Below, one piece after another: positions 8,701 to 17,451 of a DNA stretch of 64,000 bases (position 1 is its first letter; the number at the start of each line of letters is the position of its first letter). This stretch comes from Arthrobacter sp. ZGTC131 (GTDB lineage: Bacteria > Actinomycetota > Actinomycetes > Actinomycetales > Micrococcaceae), in the NCBI RefSeq assembly GCF_002929275.1, contig NZ_PJIK01000013.1, positions 78,519 through 142,518 of the forward strand, written 5' to 3'. The notes under the pieces were generated by a model. The model was not told the DNA's origin. It worked only from the letters and a program-made list of their open reading frames with translations, and searched no databases. The position numbers and the translations under genes were made by a program.

Positions 8701-10833
8701 TTACACGCGCAGGTCCACGTGAAGGGGCGGGCGGGGCTCATCCAGGAGCTTCAGCTGAGGAGGCAATCCATCCACGCTTCCCGTCCTGCCACGGGCATGC
8801 ATGGCGATCCTGGAATGGCCCAAGAGTACGTTGTCTGCCCGGAAGTCGCCGAACTCTTCAGGCAGGATCGGCGCCAGGTGGACCACATTCCGAGTGAAGT
8901 CGGGATCAAAACGCAATAGGATGCGGGCCAGCTGCACCGGAGCAGCCGCTGCCCAAGCCTGAGGAGAGCACGCCGTCGGGTACGGCACCGGTTCCGTGAA
9001 GTCGGCCCGGTCAAAACCGCAGAAAAGCTCGGGCAGTTGTCCATCAAAATGTGCTGCGGCGGCAAAGAGCCCGCTTGCGATTCGGGAGGCCTCGTCCACG
9101 AAGCCGTAACGCATAAGCCCGGTGGCAACTAACGCGCTATCGTGCGGCCAGACTGAGCCGTTGTGGTAACTGGCGGGATTGTAGGCACCCATATCCGAGG
9201 CCAATGTCCTGATCCCCCAGCCGGTAAACATCTCCGGTGACATAAGGCGCTCGGCGACTAGGGGCGCCTTGTCCTCGTCAACAATCCCAACCCAGAGGCA
9301 GTGGCCCATGTTCGAAGTGCAGGAATCTACCGGCTGCTTGTCCTTATCCAGCGCGACGGCGAAGTACCCCTTGCCTGGCAGCCAGAACCGCTCGTTGAAC
9401 GAGGTCTTCAAGCCGGCGGCACGTTCAGCCCAATGGTGTTCCAGGTTGCTGTCTCCCGCCGACCGGGCAAGCAATGACCGGCCAACGTACGCGGCATAGG
9501 TGTAAGCCTGAACCTCACACAGGGCTATCGGCGGCTCGGCCATCCTGCCGTCAGCGAAATTTATACCGTCCCATGAGTCCTTCCATCCCTGGTTGATCAG
9601 TCCGTGGGTATTTGGTCTGAGGTACTCCACGAAGCCGTCCCCGTCGCGGTCCCCGTAGTGCTCAATCCATTCCAAGGCCCGGTCTGCATGCGGCAGCAGC
9701 GAACCGATAATGTCGTCGGCCAGCCCCCAACGGCTAAGTTCACCCAACAGGCTCACGAAGAGCGGCGTCGCGTCGGCCGTGCCGTAGTATGCGGCGCCGC
9801 CCAAGGCCAGGCCAGCGGTGACACCAAGGCGCACTTCGTGGGGGATCCGGCCCGGTTCTTCCTCCGAGTCCAGGTCCACCTTCGTTCCCTGGATTCCGGC
9901 CAGGGTTTGCAGCGTCCCGGCGGCCAGGTTCGGGTCGACCAGAAGGGCCATGTAGGAGGAAAGAAGCGAATCCCGGCCGAAGAGCGCCATGAACCATGGG
10001 GCACCGGCGGCAACTGCAGCCCGGTCAGGGTGTTGGGCATCAAAAATCCGCAGGGAACCCAAATCGCTCTGGCTGCGGTTCAGGACGTTTTGAACGTTCC
10101 GGTCCGTGACTGTAACTCGCGGTACATGCTCCTCCCACGCAACATGCCGCTTCACACCGACGCGGTACTGGGGTGACGCGGTCTCAGAAAAGGGCTCCTC
10201 CGGACCCTCCCCATTGATCAGCGGCACCACGATGACGCTCGTGGACCATTGCCCCCGGGGCAGAATCTGTGCCCGGAAAGTCAGTGCATCACCGCGGACG
10301 AGTGCTCCGGTTGCGCGGATTGCCGTGCCCCGGCGCTGGCCATTGCGCTCGGCTTCGATGTGGAGCTCCCCGCTTTGGACGGTCCTGCGGACAAGCGCCT
10401 CAGCGTCCACCCGGCCGGCTTTGACGTCGAAGAGATCTGCCAGGTCGGCTTCGAGGCTAAGTTCGATGTCGCAGTCGGCTGGCTCGGACGAGTAGTTGCG
10501 GATGGTGATATCGTCCCGCAGTCCAGGCCCCACATGCCGCTGATGTCGCACGACCAGTGGGCTATCGAATCTCCCGCCGACCCACATTGCCCTTCCGACG
10601 AAGGTCGCCTGGAACGATGTGGGCGTCCGCGCCACCAGCGGCTCACGAAGGGATCCGTTGATTCGGAGCACCCAGCGGGAAATGATCCGCGTGTCCTGAT
10701 AGAAAACGCCCTGCGATCCGCCCGTGATGATGTCGCCCGTGTGGGATGAGATACAGAACGAAGACCCTTCGACGACGGTGATCGCGCCCGTTTCAGATGG
10801 ACCCGCTGCAGTGTCTTCGTTCCAGGCATTCAC
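8701..10833 (-). CDS. Amylo-alpha-1,6-glucosidase / glycogen debranching-type protein
   Basis: A 710-residue (alpha/alpha)6-barrel glycosidase of the archaeal/bacterial debranching-enzyme type. Residues 1-250 form the N-terminal beta domain (GDE_N-like; FYQDTRIISRWVLRING). The barrel contains WFMALFGRDSLLSSYMAL, YLRPNTHGLINQGWKDSWD and YHNGSVWPHDSALVATGLM, segments typical of these enzymes. It starts at GTG 10833 with AAAGGA 8 bases upstream. No signal peptide is seen, so it is cytosolic. A GT4 glycosyltransferase gene lies 44 bases upstream on the same strand. The true substrate (glycogen, sucrose-type or compatible-solute glucosides) is uncertain. Confidence 0.85.
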   Translation of the reverse strand: MNAWNEDTAAGPSETGAITVVEGSSFCISSHTGDIITGGSQGVFYQDTRIISRWVLRINGSLREPLVARTPTSFQATFVGRAMWVGGRFDSPLVVRHQRHVGPGLRDDITIRNYSSEPADCDIELSLEADLADLFDVKAGRVDAEALVRRTVQSGELHIEAERNGQRRGTAIRATGALVRGDALTFRAQILPRGQWSTSVIVVPLINGEGPEEPFSETASPQYRVGVKRHVAWEEHVPRVTVTDRNVQNVLNRSQSDLGSLRIFDAQHPDRAAVAAGAPWFMALFGRDSLLSSYMALLVDPNLAAGTLQTLAGIQGTKVDLDSEEEPGRIPHEVRLGVTAGLALGGAAYYGTADATPLFVSLLGELSRWGLADDIIGSLLPHADRALEWIEHYGDRDGDGFVEYLRPNTHGLINQGWKDSWDGINFADGRMAEPPIALCEVQAYTYAAYVGRSLLARSAGDSNLEHHWAERAAGLKTSFNERFWLPGKGYFAVALDKDKQPVDSCTSNMGHCLWVGIVDEDKAPLVAERLMSPEMFTGWGIRTLASDMGAYNPASYHNGSVWPHDSALVATGLMRYGFVDEASRIASGLFAAAAHFDGQLPELFCGFDRADFTEPVPYPTACSPQAWAAAAPVQLARILLRFDPDFTRNVVHLAPILPEEFGDFRADNVLLGHSRIAMHARGRTGSVDGLPPQLKLLDEPRPPLHVDLRV

Positions 10834-10877
10834 GGGGCAGATCCTTTCCCTTCAGGCAGACGTCGCCGAGGCCGGGA

Positions 10878-11966
10878 TCATGCACCTAGCTCCAGCGAGT
10901 GCTCTATCTGATTCTCATCCACCGCGCGCGGATCGGGAACCCCGAGGGGCAAACCCTGCTCCAGAATCTGCGCGAACAAGTCCAGATGGTCAGCAACCAT
11001 GCGATCAGAACTGAACCGTTCCTCGACGGAGGCGCGGCAGGCTGCCCGGCTGAGCCCCCTGGCCTGGGTCAGAAGCGCCGGCAGCTCCTCCAGGGAAGCC
11101 AGATACCCAGTGGCGCCGTGCTTGACGACTTCCGGTGCTGAGCCGATTGGGGTGCCTACCACCGGGGTCCCCGTGGCCAGGGCTTCAATCATGACGAGGC
11201 CGAAAGGCTCAGACCACTGTATGGGGTTAAGGAAGGCGAAGGCGCCGCCCATAAGCGCGTACTTTTCGGCATCCCTGATCTCGCCAATAAATTCCTCATT
11301 GGACCCCAGAAGCGGCTCAACAACCTCCCGGAAATAGCGCAACTCCTCCGGTTCGCGCATTTTCGACGCGATACGCAGCGGAATTCCGGCTTTTCGGGCA
11401 ATGGCGATCGCTTCAACCGGCCCCTTATCCGGGCACATCCGTCCCACAAAACACGCGTATCCCCCTTGGCCCGTGCCTTTCGGGACGGTGGACAGGTCCA
11501 GCCCGTGGTGGATAACACGTGCGATTGGCACGTCAGGGGTACGACTGACCTGGTCACGGGAAATGGCGATGATGCCGGCTCTTCTCCCTATTGCCCGGTA
11601 GATGTCCGCTGCCGGAGGAGTCAGCTGGCAGTGAATTGTCGTGACCACAGGCACCGAGGACGGGCGGTGCGCGTACAGAGGGCCGGCCAGTGTGTGGTCG
11701 TGGATGACGTCCACTTCCCGCATCCCCCGGTAGGCGCGTACCACGTGGCTCAGTTCCGAAAGAGTGGACCCCAGTTCGGCAGGTTCCGAGCTCCTCATTT
11801 CGGGGACTCGGGGGACCGGACATTCGCTGTCGGAGGGGACAGCCAGCATGACCTCATGGCCGGCGGCAGCAATTCCACGGGCAAGGCTGTCCACAACCCT
11901 CTCGATCCCACCGTAAGCTGGCGGCGGAACCGGAATCCATGGGCCCGCTATTAGTCCTATCCGCAT
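10878..11966 (-). CDS. Glycosyltransferase family 4 protein
   Basis: A 362-residue GT-B transferase. The N-terminal domain begins with the glycine-rich acceptor loop PPPAYGGIERVVDSLARG. The donor-binding C-terminal domain has FVGRMCPDKGPVEAI, the segment FLNPIQWSEPFGLVMIEALA containing the E-x7-E motif, and GTPVVGTPIGSAPEVV. GGGAGG precedes the ATG. It is the probable first gene of an operon with the glycosidase downstream, suggesting linked synthesis and breakdown of an oligosaccharide or glycogen-like polymer. The product is not known. Confidence 0.9.
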   Translation of the reverse strand: MRIGLIAGPWIPVPPPAYGGIERVVDSLARGIAAAGHEVMLAVPSDSECPVPRVPEMRSSEPAELGSTLSELSHVVRAYRGMREVDVIHDHTLAGPLYAHRPSSVPVVTTIHCQLTPPAADIYRAIGRRAGIIAISRDQVSRTPDVPIARVIHHGLDLSTVPKGTGQGGYACFVGRMCPDKGPVEAIAIARKAGIPLRIASKMREPEELRYFREVVEPLLGSNEEFIGEIRDAEKYALMGGAFAFLNPIQWSEPFGLVMIEALATGTPVVGTPIGSAPEVVKHGATGYLASLEELPALLTQARGLSRAACRASVEERFSSDRMVADHLDLFAQILEQGLPLGVPDPRAVDENQIEHSLELGA

Positions 11967-12060
11967 CCCTGGCCTCCCAGGCCACAGGGCAGAACGCTCC
12001 CGCCCGCCGGTGGAAGCGTCTGCCTCGGCGCATCGTGGAAATTTTCACGCGTTTACGAAC

Positions 12061-12077
12061 GTCATCCAATGGATGAC
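12061..12077. promoter_or_regulatory. Palindrome GTCATCC-AAT-GGATGAC
   Basis: Perfect 7-bp arms with a 3-base centre, about 95 bases upstream of the glycosyltransferase start and in the divergent region facing the DsbA-like gene. A second inverted repeat lies just beyond it. This is the size of a dimeric repressor site; the regulator is unknown. Confidence 0.45.
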
Positions 12078-12087
12078 TTCATAACTT

Positions 12088-12101
12088 ATATCAAACGATA
12101 T
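12088..12101. promoter_or_regulatory. Inverted repeat ATATC-AAAC-GATAT
   Basis: Short perfect 5-bp arms in an AT-rich stretch next to the palindrome at 12061. It may overlap the promoter of either divergent gene. Confidence 0.25.
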
Positions 12102-12205
12102 GGTGCGCCGTGGCACCGGGCAAGGCCTGGAACATCCACGCTCCCTGTGGCCAAACCAACACCGCCGCAGGGAATGCCATCGCGCTGATCGAGGTTGTGG
12201 CAAGC

Positions 12206-12925
12206 ATGAAGATTGAAATCTGGTCAGACGTCGCGTGCCCGTGGTGCTACATCGGCAAGCGCCGGTTCGAGGCCGCCCTGGCCGAGTTCCCCCACCGCGA
12301 ATCCGTGGAAGTAGAATGGCGCAGCTATCAGCTGGATCCCTCCCTGCCGGAACGCTATGACGGCACCGAGCTGGACTACCTCAGCACGCGCAAGGGCATG
12401 GCCCCGGAGCAGGTCGCGCAGATGTTCGACCATGTGGCAGCCCAGGCCAAAGGCGAGGGGCTCAACTACCGGTTCGACGCCGTGGTCGTCGCCAACAGCT
12501 TCACGGCCCACCGACTCATCCACCTCGCCGCCGCGCACGGCAAGCAGGACGCCGCCAAGGAGCAGCTGCTCAGTGACCACTTCGAGCACGGCAAGGACAT
12601 CGGCAGCCGGGACTACCTCACCGTGCTCGGCGGAGAGCTGGGCCTGGACGCCGCCGACGTCGCCGACCTGTTCAGCACGGACAACTACGCCGACGACGTC
12701 CGCCACGACTTCGCCGAGGCACGCGCCCTGGGCATCAGCGGTGTGCCGTTCTTCGTGATCGACCGCAAGTTCGGCCTCTCCGGGGCCCAGCCCGCCGCTA
12801 CGTTCAGCATGGCGCTCGAACAGGCCTGGCAGGACTCACATCCGCTGGTCATGGTCAGCGCCGACGGCGCGGGCGCGCGCGCAGCAGAGGGAGAAGCCTG
12901 CGGCCCGGGCGGCTGCACCATCTAA
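12206..12925 (+). CDS. DsbA family oxidoreductase, FrnE-like
   Basis: Cytosolic thioredoxin-fold protein of 239 residues. It begins with the FrnE-type sequence MKIEIWSDVACPWCYIGKRR; the CPWC active site is at residues 11-14. The conserved cis-Pro region is GISGVPFFVIDRKFGLSGAQ near the C-terminus. The ATG at 12206 is chosen because family members start right before the first strand, although the frame is open further upstream. No signal peptide is present. FrnE-like proteins act as disulfide isomerases or in polyketide-type chemistry; the role here is open. It is followed by a TetR gene. Confidence 0.9.
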   Translation: MKIEIWSDVACPWCYIGKRRFEAALAEFPHRESVEVEWRSYQLDPSLPERYDGTELDYLSTRKGMAPEQVAQMFDHVAAQAKGEGLNYRFDAVVVANSFTAHRLIHLAAAHGKQDAAKEQLLSDHFEHGKDIGSRDYLTVLGGELGLDAADVADLFSTDNYADDVRHDFAEARALGISGVPFFVIDRKFGLSGAQPAATFSMALEQAWQDSHPLVMVSADGAGARAAEGEACGPGGCTI

Positions 12926-12989
12926 GACTCTGACGTGGGAGACTGGCTAAATTCCATGGTTTACTGACAGATCGCGGTAAAGTGTGCGT

Positions 12990-13640
12990 ATGCCACGGAT
13001 CTCGGCCCCCAGCAATGCTGCGCAGCGCGCCGAGACCCAGGGCCGCATCCTGAAGGCCTTTGGCGAGCTTCTTTTCACGCACGGGCTGCCCGGACTCACC
13101 ATGACGGATGTCGCGCGGCACGCGGGCATCGGCCGCACTGCCGTCTACAACTACTACGCCGACATCGAAGAGCTGCTGATCGCCTACGCCCTGGTCGAGA
13201 CCGAGCGGTTCTTGGCAGAGTTGCGTGAATCGCTGAGCCGCTTGGACAACCCGGTGGACCGGCTCGCCCTGTATGTGCGGGCGCAGGTCGAGGACCTTAG
13301 CCGCCGCCACCTGCCGCCCGGGCCCGCCATGGGTGCCGTCCTGTCGCCCGCGTCCTTCGCCAAGCTCGCGGACCATGTGGGCGGCCTCAGCGACCTGCTT
13401 CAGGACATTCTGCGTGACGGGATGGAGCAAGGCTACTTGCCGGTCGTGGATGCCCGGCAGCAGGCGCAGCTGATCCACGGAACCCTGTCGTCCAGCGCAG
13501 CCCGCGGCAGCGACGAACCGGAGGATCTGGAGGAGCGAATTACACGGACTGTCCGGTTCATCCAGTTGGGGGCCGGAGCCAGCTTTGACGACGGCGGCCG
13601 CCCTGTGCGGCTTGGCCCTCCGCCCGCCGCGGTGAGCTGA
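12990..13640 (+). CDS. TetR family transcriptional regulator
   Basis: A 216-residue regulator. The N-terminal helix-turn-helix is clear (LTMTDVARHAGIGRTAVYNY) after AETQGRILKAFGELLFTHG. The helical C-terminal ligand domain is less conserved, as is usual. An ATG at 12990 and a GTG at 12984 are both possible starts. It lies 64 bases after the FrnE-like gene, which may be its target or operon partner, and it converges on the LytR_C gene with a 3-base gap. Confidence 0.9.
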   Translation: MPRISAPSNAAQRAETQGRILKAFGELLFTHGLPGLTMTDVARHAGIGRTAVYNYYADIEELLIAYALVETERFLAELRESLSRLDNPVDRLALYVRAQVEDLSRRHLPPGPAMGAVLSPASFAKLADHVGGLSDLLQDILRDGMEQGYLPVVDARQQAQLIHGTLSSSAARGSDEPEDLEERITRTVRFIQLGAGASFDDGGRPVRLGPPPAAVS

Positions 13641-13643
13641 GGA

Positions 13644-14318
13644 TCAGGGCTTGGCGCTGCCGGTGGGAATGACCGGCGGCGCGGAGTCATCGGCAACGCG
13701 CCGGCTTTCGCGCGGGCAGCTGAGCTTGCCCGGTGTCTGGTCTACGAGCGCGGGCTTGATCAGGCCGCGGTAGTCCCCGGTCAGGATGACGTCCACGCTG
13801 GCATCGGAGCGGCCGTCCTGGAAGTAATCAGACCCCGGCACGTTCCGCTGGACGCTGAAGGCCGCAGCCTGCCCGGCCGCCCCGGAAACCACGGCTGCCA
13901 CGCCGCGGTAGCCGCTCTCGGTGTTCCCCACGGCGCCGACGACGAATTTCCGGGCACGGAACTCGTTGGCCGCGGACTTGGCAAGGCCCGCCCGGCTCGT
14001 TGAATTGAAGACGTTGACCTTGACCTTGGCGTTGGGCGTGTAGTTGAACGTGGCGTCAGGGCAGAGGTCCGCCGTGTCCTGGGTCTGTATGGCGGTCGGG
14101 AACTTGATCTGGCCGTTCATGACGCCCACGGCGCCTAGGATGCCTGCGACAATCAGGCCGAATAGCAGCACGAGCACCACGCCGTGCAGGATGCGTCGTC
14201 GCAGCCGGCCCGGGTCGTCCGGAGTGTCGTCCGGCTCCTCGAAAGTGGCCCGAAGCTCGGGGCCTGTGATGACGCGGTGTCCGTGCAGGACCGTGACGTC
14301 CTTGGGTTTTCTAGCCAT
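13644..14318 (-). CDS. LytR C-terminal domain-containing membrane protein
   Basis: A 224-residue single-pass protein. A cytoplasmic N-terminus of about 43 residues precedes one membrane helix at residues 45-66. The extracytoplasmic part matches the LytR_C domain (KVKVNVFNSTSRAGLAKSAA, then a FVVGAVGN-type strand). Such proteins are common in actinobacteria and are thought to be linked to the cell envelope, but stand-alone forms have no proven function. The start overlaps the end of the upstream gene by 8 bases, so the two are coupled. Confidence 0.88.
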   Translation of the reverse strand: MARKPKDVTVLHGHRVITGPELRATFEEPDDTPDDPGRLRRRILHGVVLVLLFGLIVAGILGAVGVMNGQIKFPTAIQTQDTADLCPDATFNYTPNAKVKVNVFNSTSRAGLAKSAANEFRARKFVVGAVGNTESGYRGVAAVVSGAAGQAAAFSVQRNVPGSDYFQDGRSDASVDVILTGDYRGLIKPALVDQTPGKLSCPRESRRVADDSAPPVIPTGSAKP

Positions 14319-14610
14319 CGATCACCAACACCCGGGCGTGAATGGCAGTGCGCTGGTGCAGGGCCGTGCGGACGGCCCGGTGCAGGCCGTCCTCCAGATA
14401 GAGCGTGCCCTTGTACTGCACAACATGCGGAAAGAGGTCGCCGAAGAATGTTGAATCCTCAGCAAGGAGGGCTTCAAGGTCGAGGGTCCGCTTGGTGGTC
14501 ACGAGTTCATCCAGGCGCACCGGCCGCGGCGGAAGGGCGGCCCAGTCCTTGGGGGTGCTGAAACCATGGTCGGGGTAAGGGCGTCCCTCGCCCACAGCTT
14601 TGAATATCAC
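14311..14610 (-). CDS. Small conserved actinobacterial protein, ParB-like or VapB-labelled
   Basis: A 99-residue protein that is the first gene of a pair with the LytR_C protein. The C-terminal half (GTLYLEDGLHRAVRTALHQR, then a beta strand ARVLVID) recalls the ParB/sulfiredoxin-like substrate loop. From memory, relatives are often labelled as a VapB-type antitoxin, but no toxin gene adjoins it, so that label is doubtful. The fixed pairing with LytR_C suggests a shared role. The function is unknown. Confidence 0.75.
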   Translation of the reverse strand: MIFKAVGEGRPYPDHGFSTPKDWAALPPRPVRLDELVTTKRTLDLEALLAEDSTFFGDLFPHVVQYKGTLYLEDGLHRAVRTALHQRTAIHARVLVIDG

Positions 14611-14757
14611 CTTGTAAGCCTAAGCACGTTGCCCGTTCAGGGGAATGTGCAACCGGCCCCGTCCCGAGGTTGTAGCCAAACAGTAACCATGTGTCACATC
14701 CCGCTGACTTGCGCCCGGCTCAGCCGGTCCGACGGCACCGGCTGTCAGAATGGAGGC

Positions 14758-15690
14758 ATGACTGCACCCCCTGCGAATGCTGCCGCCGCCGGCTTTGGCG
14801 CCCACACGCCGTCGGCCCCTGCCCTTGCCCTGCTCCTGGACGTCGACGGTCCGGTGGCCAGCCCTGTAACGCGGGACGTGAAGCCGGACATCATCTCCGA
14901 CCTCGTGGCACTGGCCGCCGCAGGCGTCCCGGTTATCTTCAACACGGGCCGCTCGGACGCGTTTATCCGCGAACAGGTGATGGATCCGATGATCGCTGCG
15001 GGCATGCCGGCCGGGACGCTGATCCACGCCATCTGCGAAAAAGGCGCCGTCTGGTTCAGCTACACCGCTGCCGGGCCCGGTCCGGTCCACGTGGACCACG
15101 AGCTGGCCGTCCCTGCGGCGTACGGGGACGACGTCCGGCGGATGGTGGCCGAAGACTACGCATCGCACATGTTCTTTGATGAGACCAAGCGCGCCATGGT
15201 GTCCGTGGAGCAGCACATCGAGGTGCCCAGCAGCGAGTACCTCGCCGAGCAGCAACTGTTCGATGCAGAGGCGATGGAGCTGATGGAGCGCCACGGACTG
15301 GGCGTCGTCCGGCTGGATCACCACGCGCCGAATTCCGATGACCAAATCGACTACCGCGTGGACCCAACCATCATCTCCACGGATATAGAGTCCATCCGCC
15401 TCGGCAAGGACCTCGGCGCGAGCCGGGCGGTGGAGCTGCTGGCGGCACAGCGCATCATGCCGCAGGCCTGGCGGACAGTGGGCGATTCCCGGACGGACTA
15501 CGCCATGGCAGACTGGCTGCACCACAACGACCACCAGGTCAAGCATGTGGACGTCCGTCCCGCGGACGGTGTTCCGGTCAAGCCCTATGACATCCTCACG
15601 GCCGCTGACCTGGGCCTGGACGCAACGGTCATTCACGACGACGCCGGAGGGGCCTTCCTTCGCAGTTGGAGGGAAGCGCTGGCCGGCTGA
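14758..15690 (+). CDS. HAD superfamily hydrolase
   Basis: Predicted phosphatase of 310 residues. HAD motif I is LLLDVDGPV near residue 25; motif II is the NTGRS segment; motif IV is TVGDSRTDYAMADWL near residue 245. A cap-like insertion lies between motifs II and III, as in the IIB (sucrose- or trehalose-phosphatase-like) group. The ATG at 14758 follows GGAGGC directly. The next gene encodes a Stealth-type sugar-phosphate transferase in the same frame 105 bases on, so a joint role in surface polysaccharide metabolism is plausible but unproven. Confidence 0.82.
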   Translation: MTAPPANAAAAGFGAHTPSAPALALLLDVDGPVASPVTRDVKPDIISDLVALAAAGVPVIFNTGRSDAFIREQVMDPMIAAGMPAGTLIHAICEKGAVWFSYTAAGPGPVHVDHELAVPAAYGDDVRRMVAEDYASHMFFDETKRAMVSVEQHIEVPSSEYLAEQQLFDAEAMELMERHGLGVVRLDHHAPNSDDQIDYRVDPTIISTDIESIRLGKDLGASRAVELLAAQRIMPQAWRTVGDSRTDYAMADWLHHNDHQVKHVDVRPADGVPVKPYDILTAADLGLDATVIHDDAGGAFLRSWREALAG

Positions 15691-15795
15691 GCCCGCTGCC
15701 GCCGCGAAGTTGCGCCCGGTACTTTTTTCCTGCAGTTTTTTCGGCAGGACTATCATGCAAGTAAGACCCCACCCAGAACAGCACGGAGAAACACC

Positions 15796-17391
15796 ATTAC
15801 AGACGTAACGGTTCAGGATGACATTTACTACGGCGGCCAGGCATCCGAGGACGTACCCGCGCTTGCGGAAGTAACGTCGCCGGCTGCTGTTGCGCGCCTC
15901 AAGCACCGCCCCGACATCGTGCGCCGCTCGGGCCGGTATGCGCTGATCAACGAGACCCGGACGCCGTACCAGGCGATGGTGGAGGATCTGCTGTTCCTGC
16001 GCAACGTGCTGGCCGCGGCCGGGCTGGATTACCTGCTGGTCCGGGGCAACAACGACCGCCCGGTGATCGCCTTGGACTGGAAGAACCGCAAGAAGCTGCG
16101 CACCGCCCTCGTGGATGCCTGCCGGAACGAACCGTTCTACTCGATGACCGTGGACGCCAAGAGGAAAACGTCCGTGCTGGTGGCCGACGGCGAACTCTCT
16201 ACCAACCGGCAGGCGCGGATCTTCCGGCTGTACCGTCCCCGCGTGGAACCCAACGGCGGCTTCGAATTCGGTGCGTCGGCCGGCGTACAGGTGGAGCTAT
16301 GGAGCTTCCAGGGCAACGAAGTGATCCTGCCGATCGAGAATTCGCTCACGCGCCGCACCATGATGGCCAATGACGCCGTCCGCGGAACCGTTGAGCGCTA
16401 CGGCCACACCTGGCCCACCATCGAGAACATGTTCGCGGACCACGCGAGCGACATCAGTTTCGACATCGACCTGGTCTTCTCGTGGGTGGACGGAAGTTCC
16501 CCCGAATACATCGCGGCCCGGCGGGCACGGATGGCCGGAGCGGTCGTGGGGGAAGGTGACGACCATGAGGCGCGCTACCGCCAGATCAACGAGCTCAAGT
16601 ATGCGCTGCGGTCCGTTTACATGTTCGCCCCCTGGATCCGCCGCATCTTCATTGCCACGGACTCTCCCGCGCCGGAATGGCTGGCCGACCACCCGTCGGT
16701 GACGATTGTCCGGAGCGAGGAGTTTTTCGCCGACCCCGACGTGCTCCCGACGCACAACTCCCAGGCCGTAGAGTGCCAGCTGCACCACATCGGCGGCCTG
16801 TCCGAGCACTTCCTGTACTCCAATGACGACATGTTCTTCGGCCGGCCGGTCGGACCGGACATGTTCTTCACGCCGGGCGGGATCACCAAGTTCATCGAGG
16901 CAGAGACACGCATCGGCCTCGGTGACAACGACGCGGAACGCAGCGGATTCGAAAACGCCGCGCGGGTGAACCGCAAACTGCTGTGGAACCGCTTCGGCCG
17001 GATCACCACGCGGCACCTTGAGCACGCGGCAGCGCCGCTGCGGCGCAGCGTGGTGGCCCAGATGGAGCAGGAGTTCCCCGCGGAGTTCGCCAAGACGGCC
17101 GCAAGCACGTTCCGTGCCGCGGACAACATCTCTGTGACCAATTCCTTCTACCACTACTACGCCCTGCTCACCGGACGCGCTGTCACCCAGACCGCGGCCA
17201 GGGTCAGGTACGTGGACACCACCGCCCGCGCCGGCCTGAACTACCTCCCGAAGCTGCTGGCCAAGCGCAACATGGACTTCTTCTGCCTCAATGACGGCAG
17301 CTTCCCGGAGGTCCCGGCCGCGGAGCGGGCGGAGCTCGTCACCGATTTCCTGGAAAAGTACTACCCCATCAAGGCGCCCTGGGAAAAGTAG
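15796..17391 (+). CDS. Stealth family hexose-1-phosphoryltransferase-like protein
   Basis: Predicted to transfer sugar phosphates to a cell-surface glycan or teichoic-acid-like polymer. All Stealth blocks are seen: CR1 FDIDLVFSWVDGSSPEY, CR2 from ELKYALRSVYMFAPWIRRIF through FLYSNDDMFFGRPVGPDMFF, CR3 around LLWNRFGRITTRHLEH to ADNISVTNSFYHYYALL, and CR4 near the end (CLNDGSFPEVP). An unusual ATT start at 15796 is proposed: GGAG sits 7 bases upstream, the frame is open and encodes an acidic N-terminus, and no ATG or GTG exists in frame before the GTG at 15919. With ATT the protein has 531 residues; with GTG, 490. Confidence 0.9.
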   Translation: MTDVTVQDDIYYGGQASEDVPALAEVTSPAAVARLKHRPDIVRRSGRYALINETRTPYQAMVEDLLFLRNVLAAAGLDYLLVRGNNDRPVIALDWKNRKKLRTALVDACRNEPFYSMTVDAKRKTSVLVADGELSTNRQARIFRLYRPRVEPNGGFEFGASAGVQVELWSFQGNEVILPIENSLTRRTMMANDAVRGTVERYGHTWPTIENMFADHASDISFDIDLVFSWVDGSSPEYIAARRARMAGAVVGEGDDHEARYRQINELKYALRSVYMFAPWIRRIFIATDSPAPEWLADHPSVTIVRSEEFFADPDVLPTHNSQAVECQLHHIGGLSEHFLYSNDDMFFGRPVGPDMFFTPGGITKFIEAETRIGLGDNDAERSGFENAARVNRKLLWNRFGRITTRHLEHAAAPLRRSVVAQMEQEFPAEFAKTAASTFRAADNISVTNSFYHYYALLTGRAVTQTAARVRYVDTTARAGLNYLPKLLAKRNMDFFCLNDGSFPEVPAAERAELVTDFLEKYYPIKAPWEK

Positions 17392-17408
17392 CCGGGAGCG
17401 CAGGCGGT

Positions 17409-17434
17409 GCCCCCGGCTACGGGTAGCCGGGGGC
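17409..17434. terminator. Hairpin between convergent Stealth and CpdA-like genes
   Basis: An 11-bp perfect GC-rich stem with a 4-base loop in the 60-base gap between two convergent genes. It can serve both strands, although the T-run is weak. Confidence 0.7.
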
Positions 17435-17451
17435 GGGGCAGGCTGGTCAGC

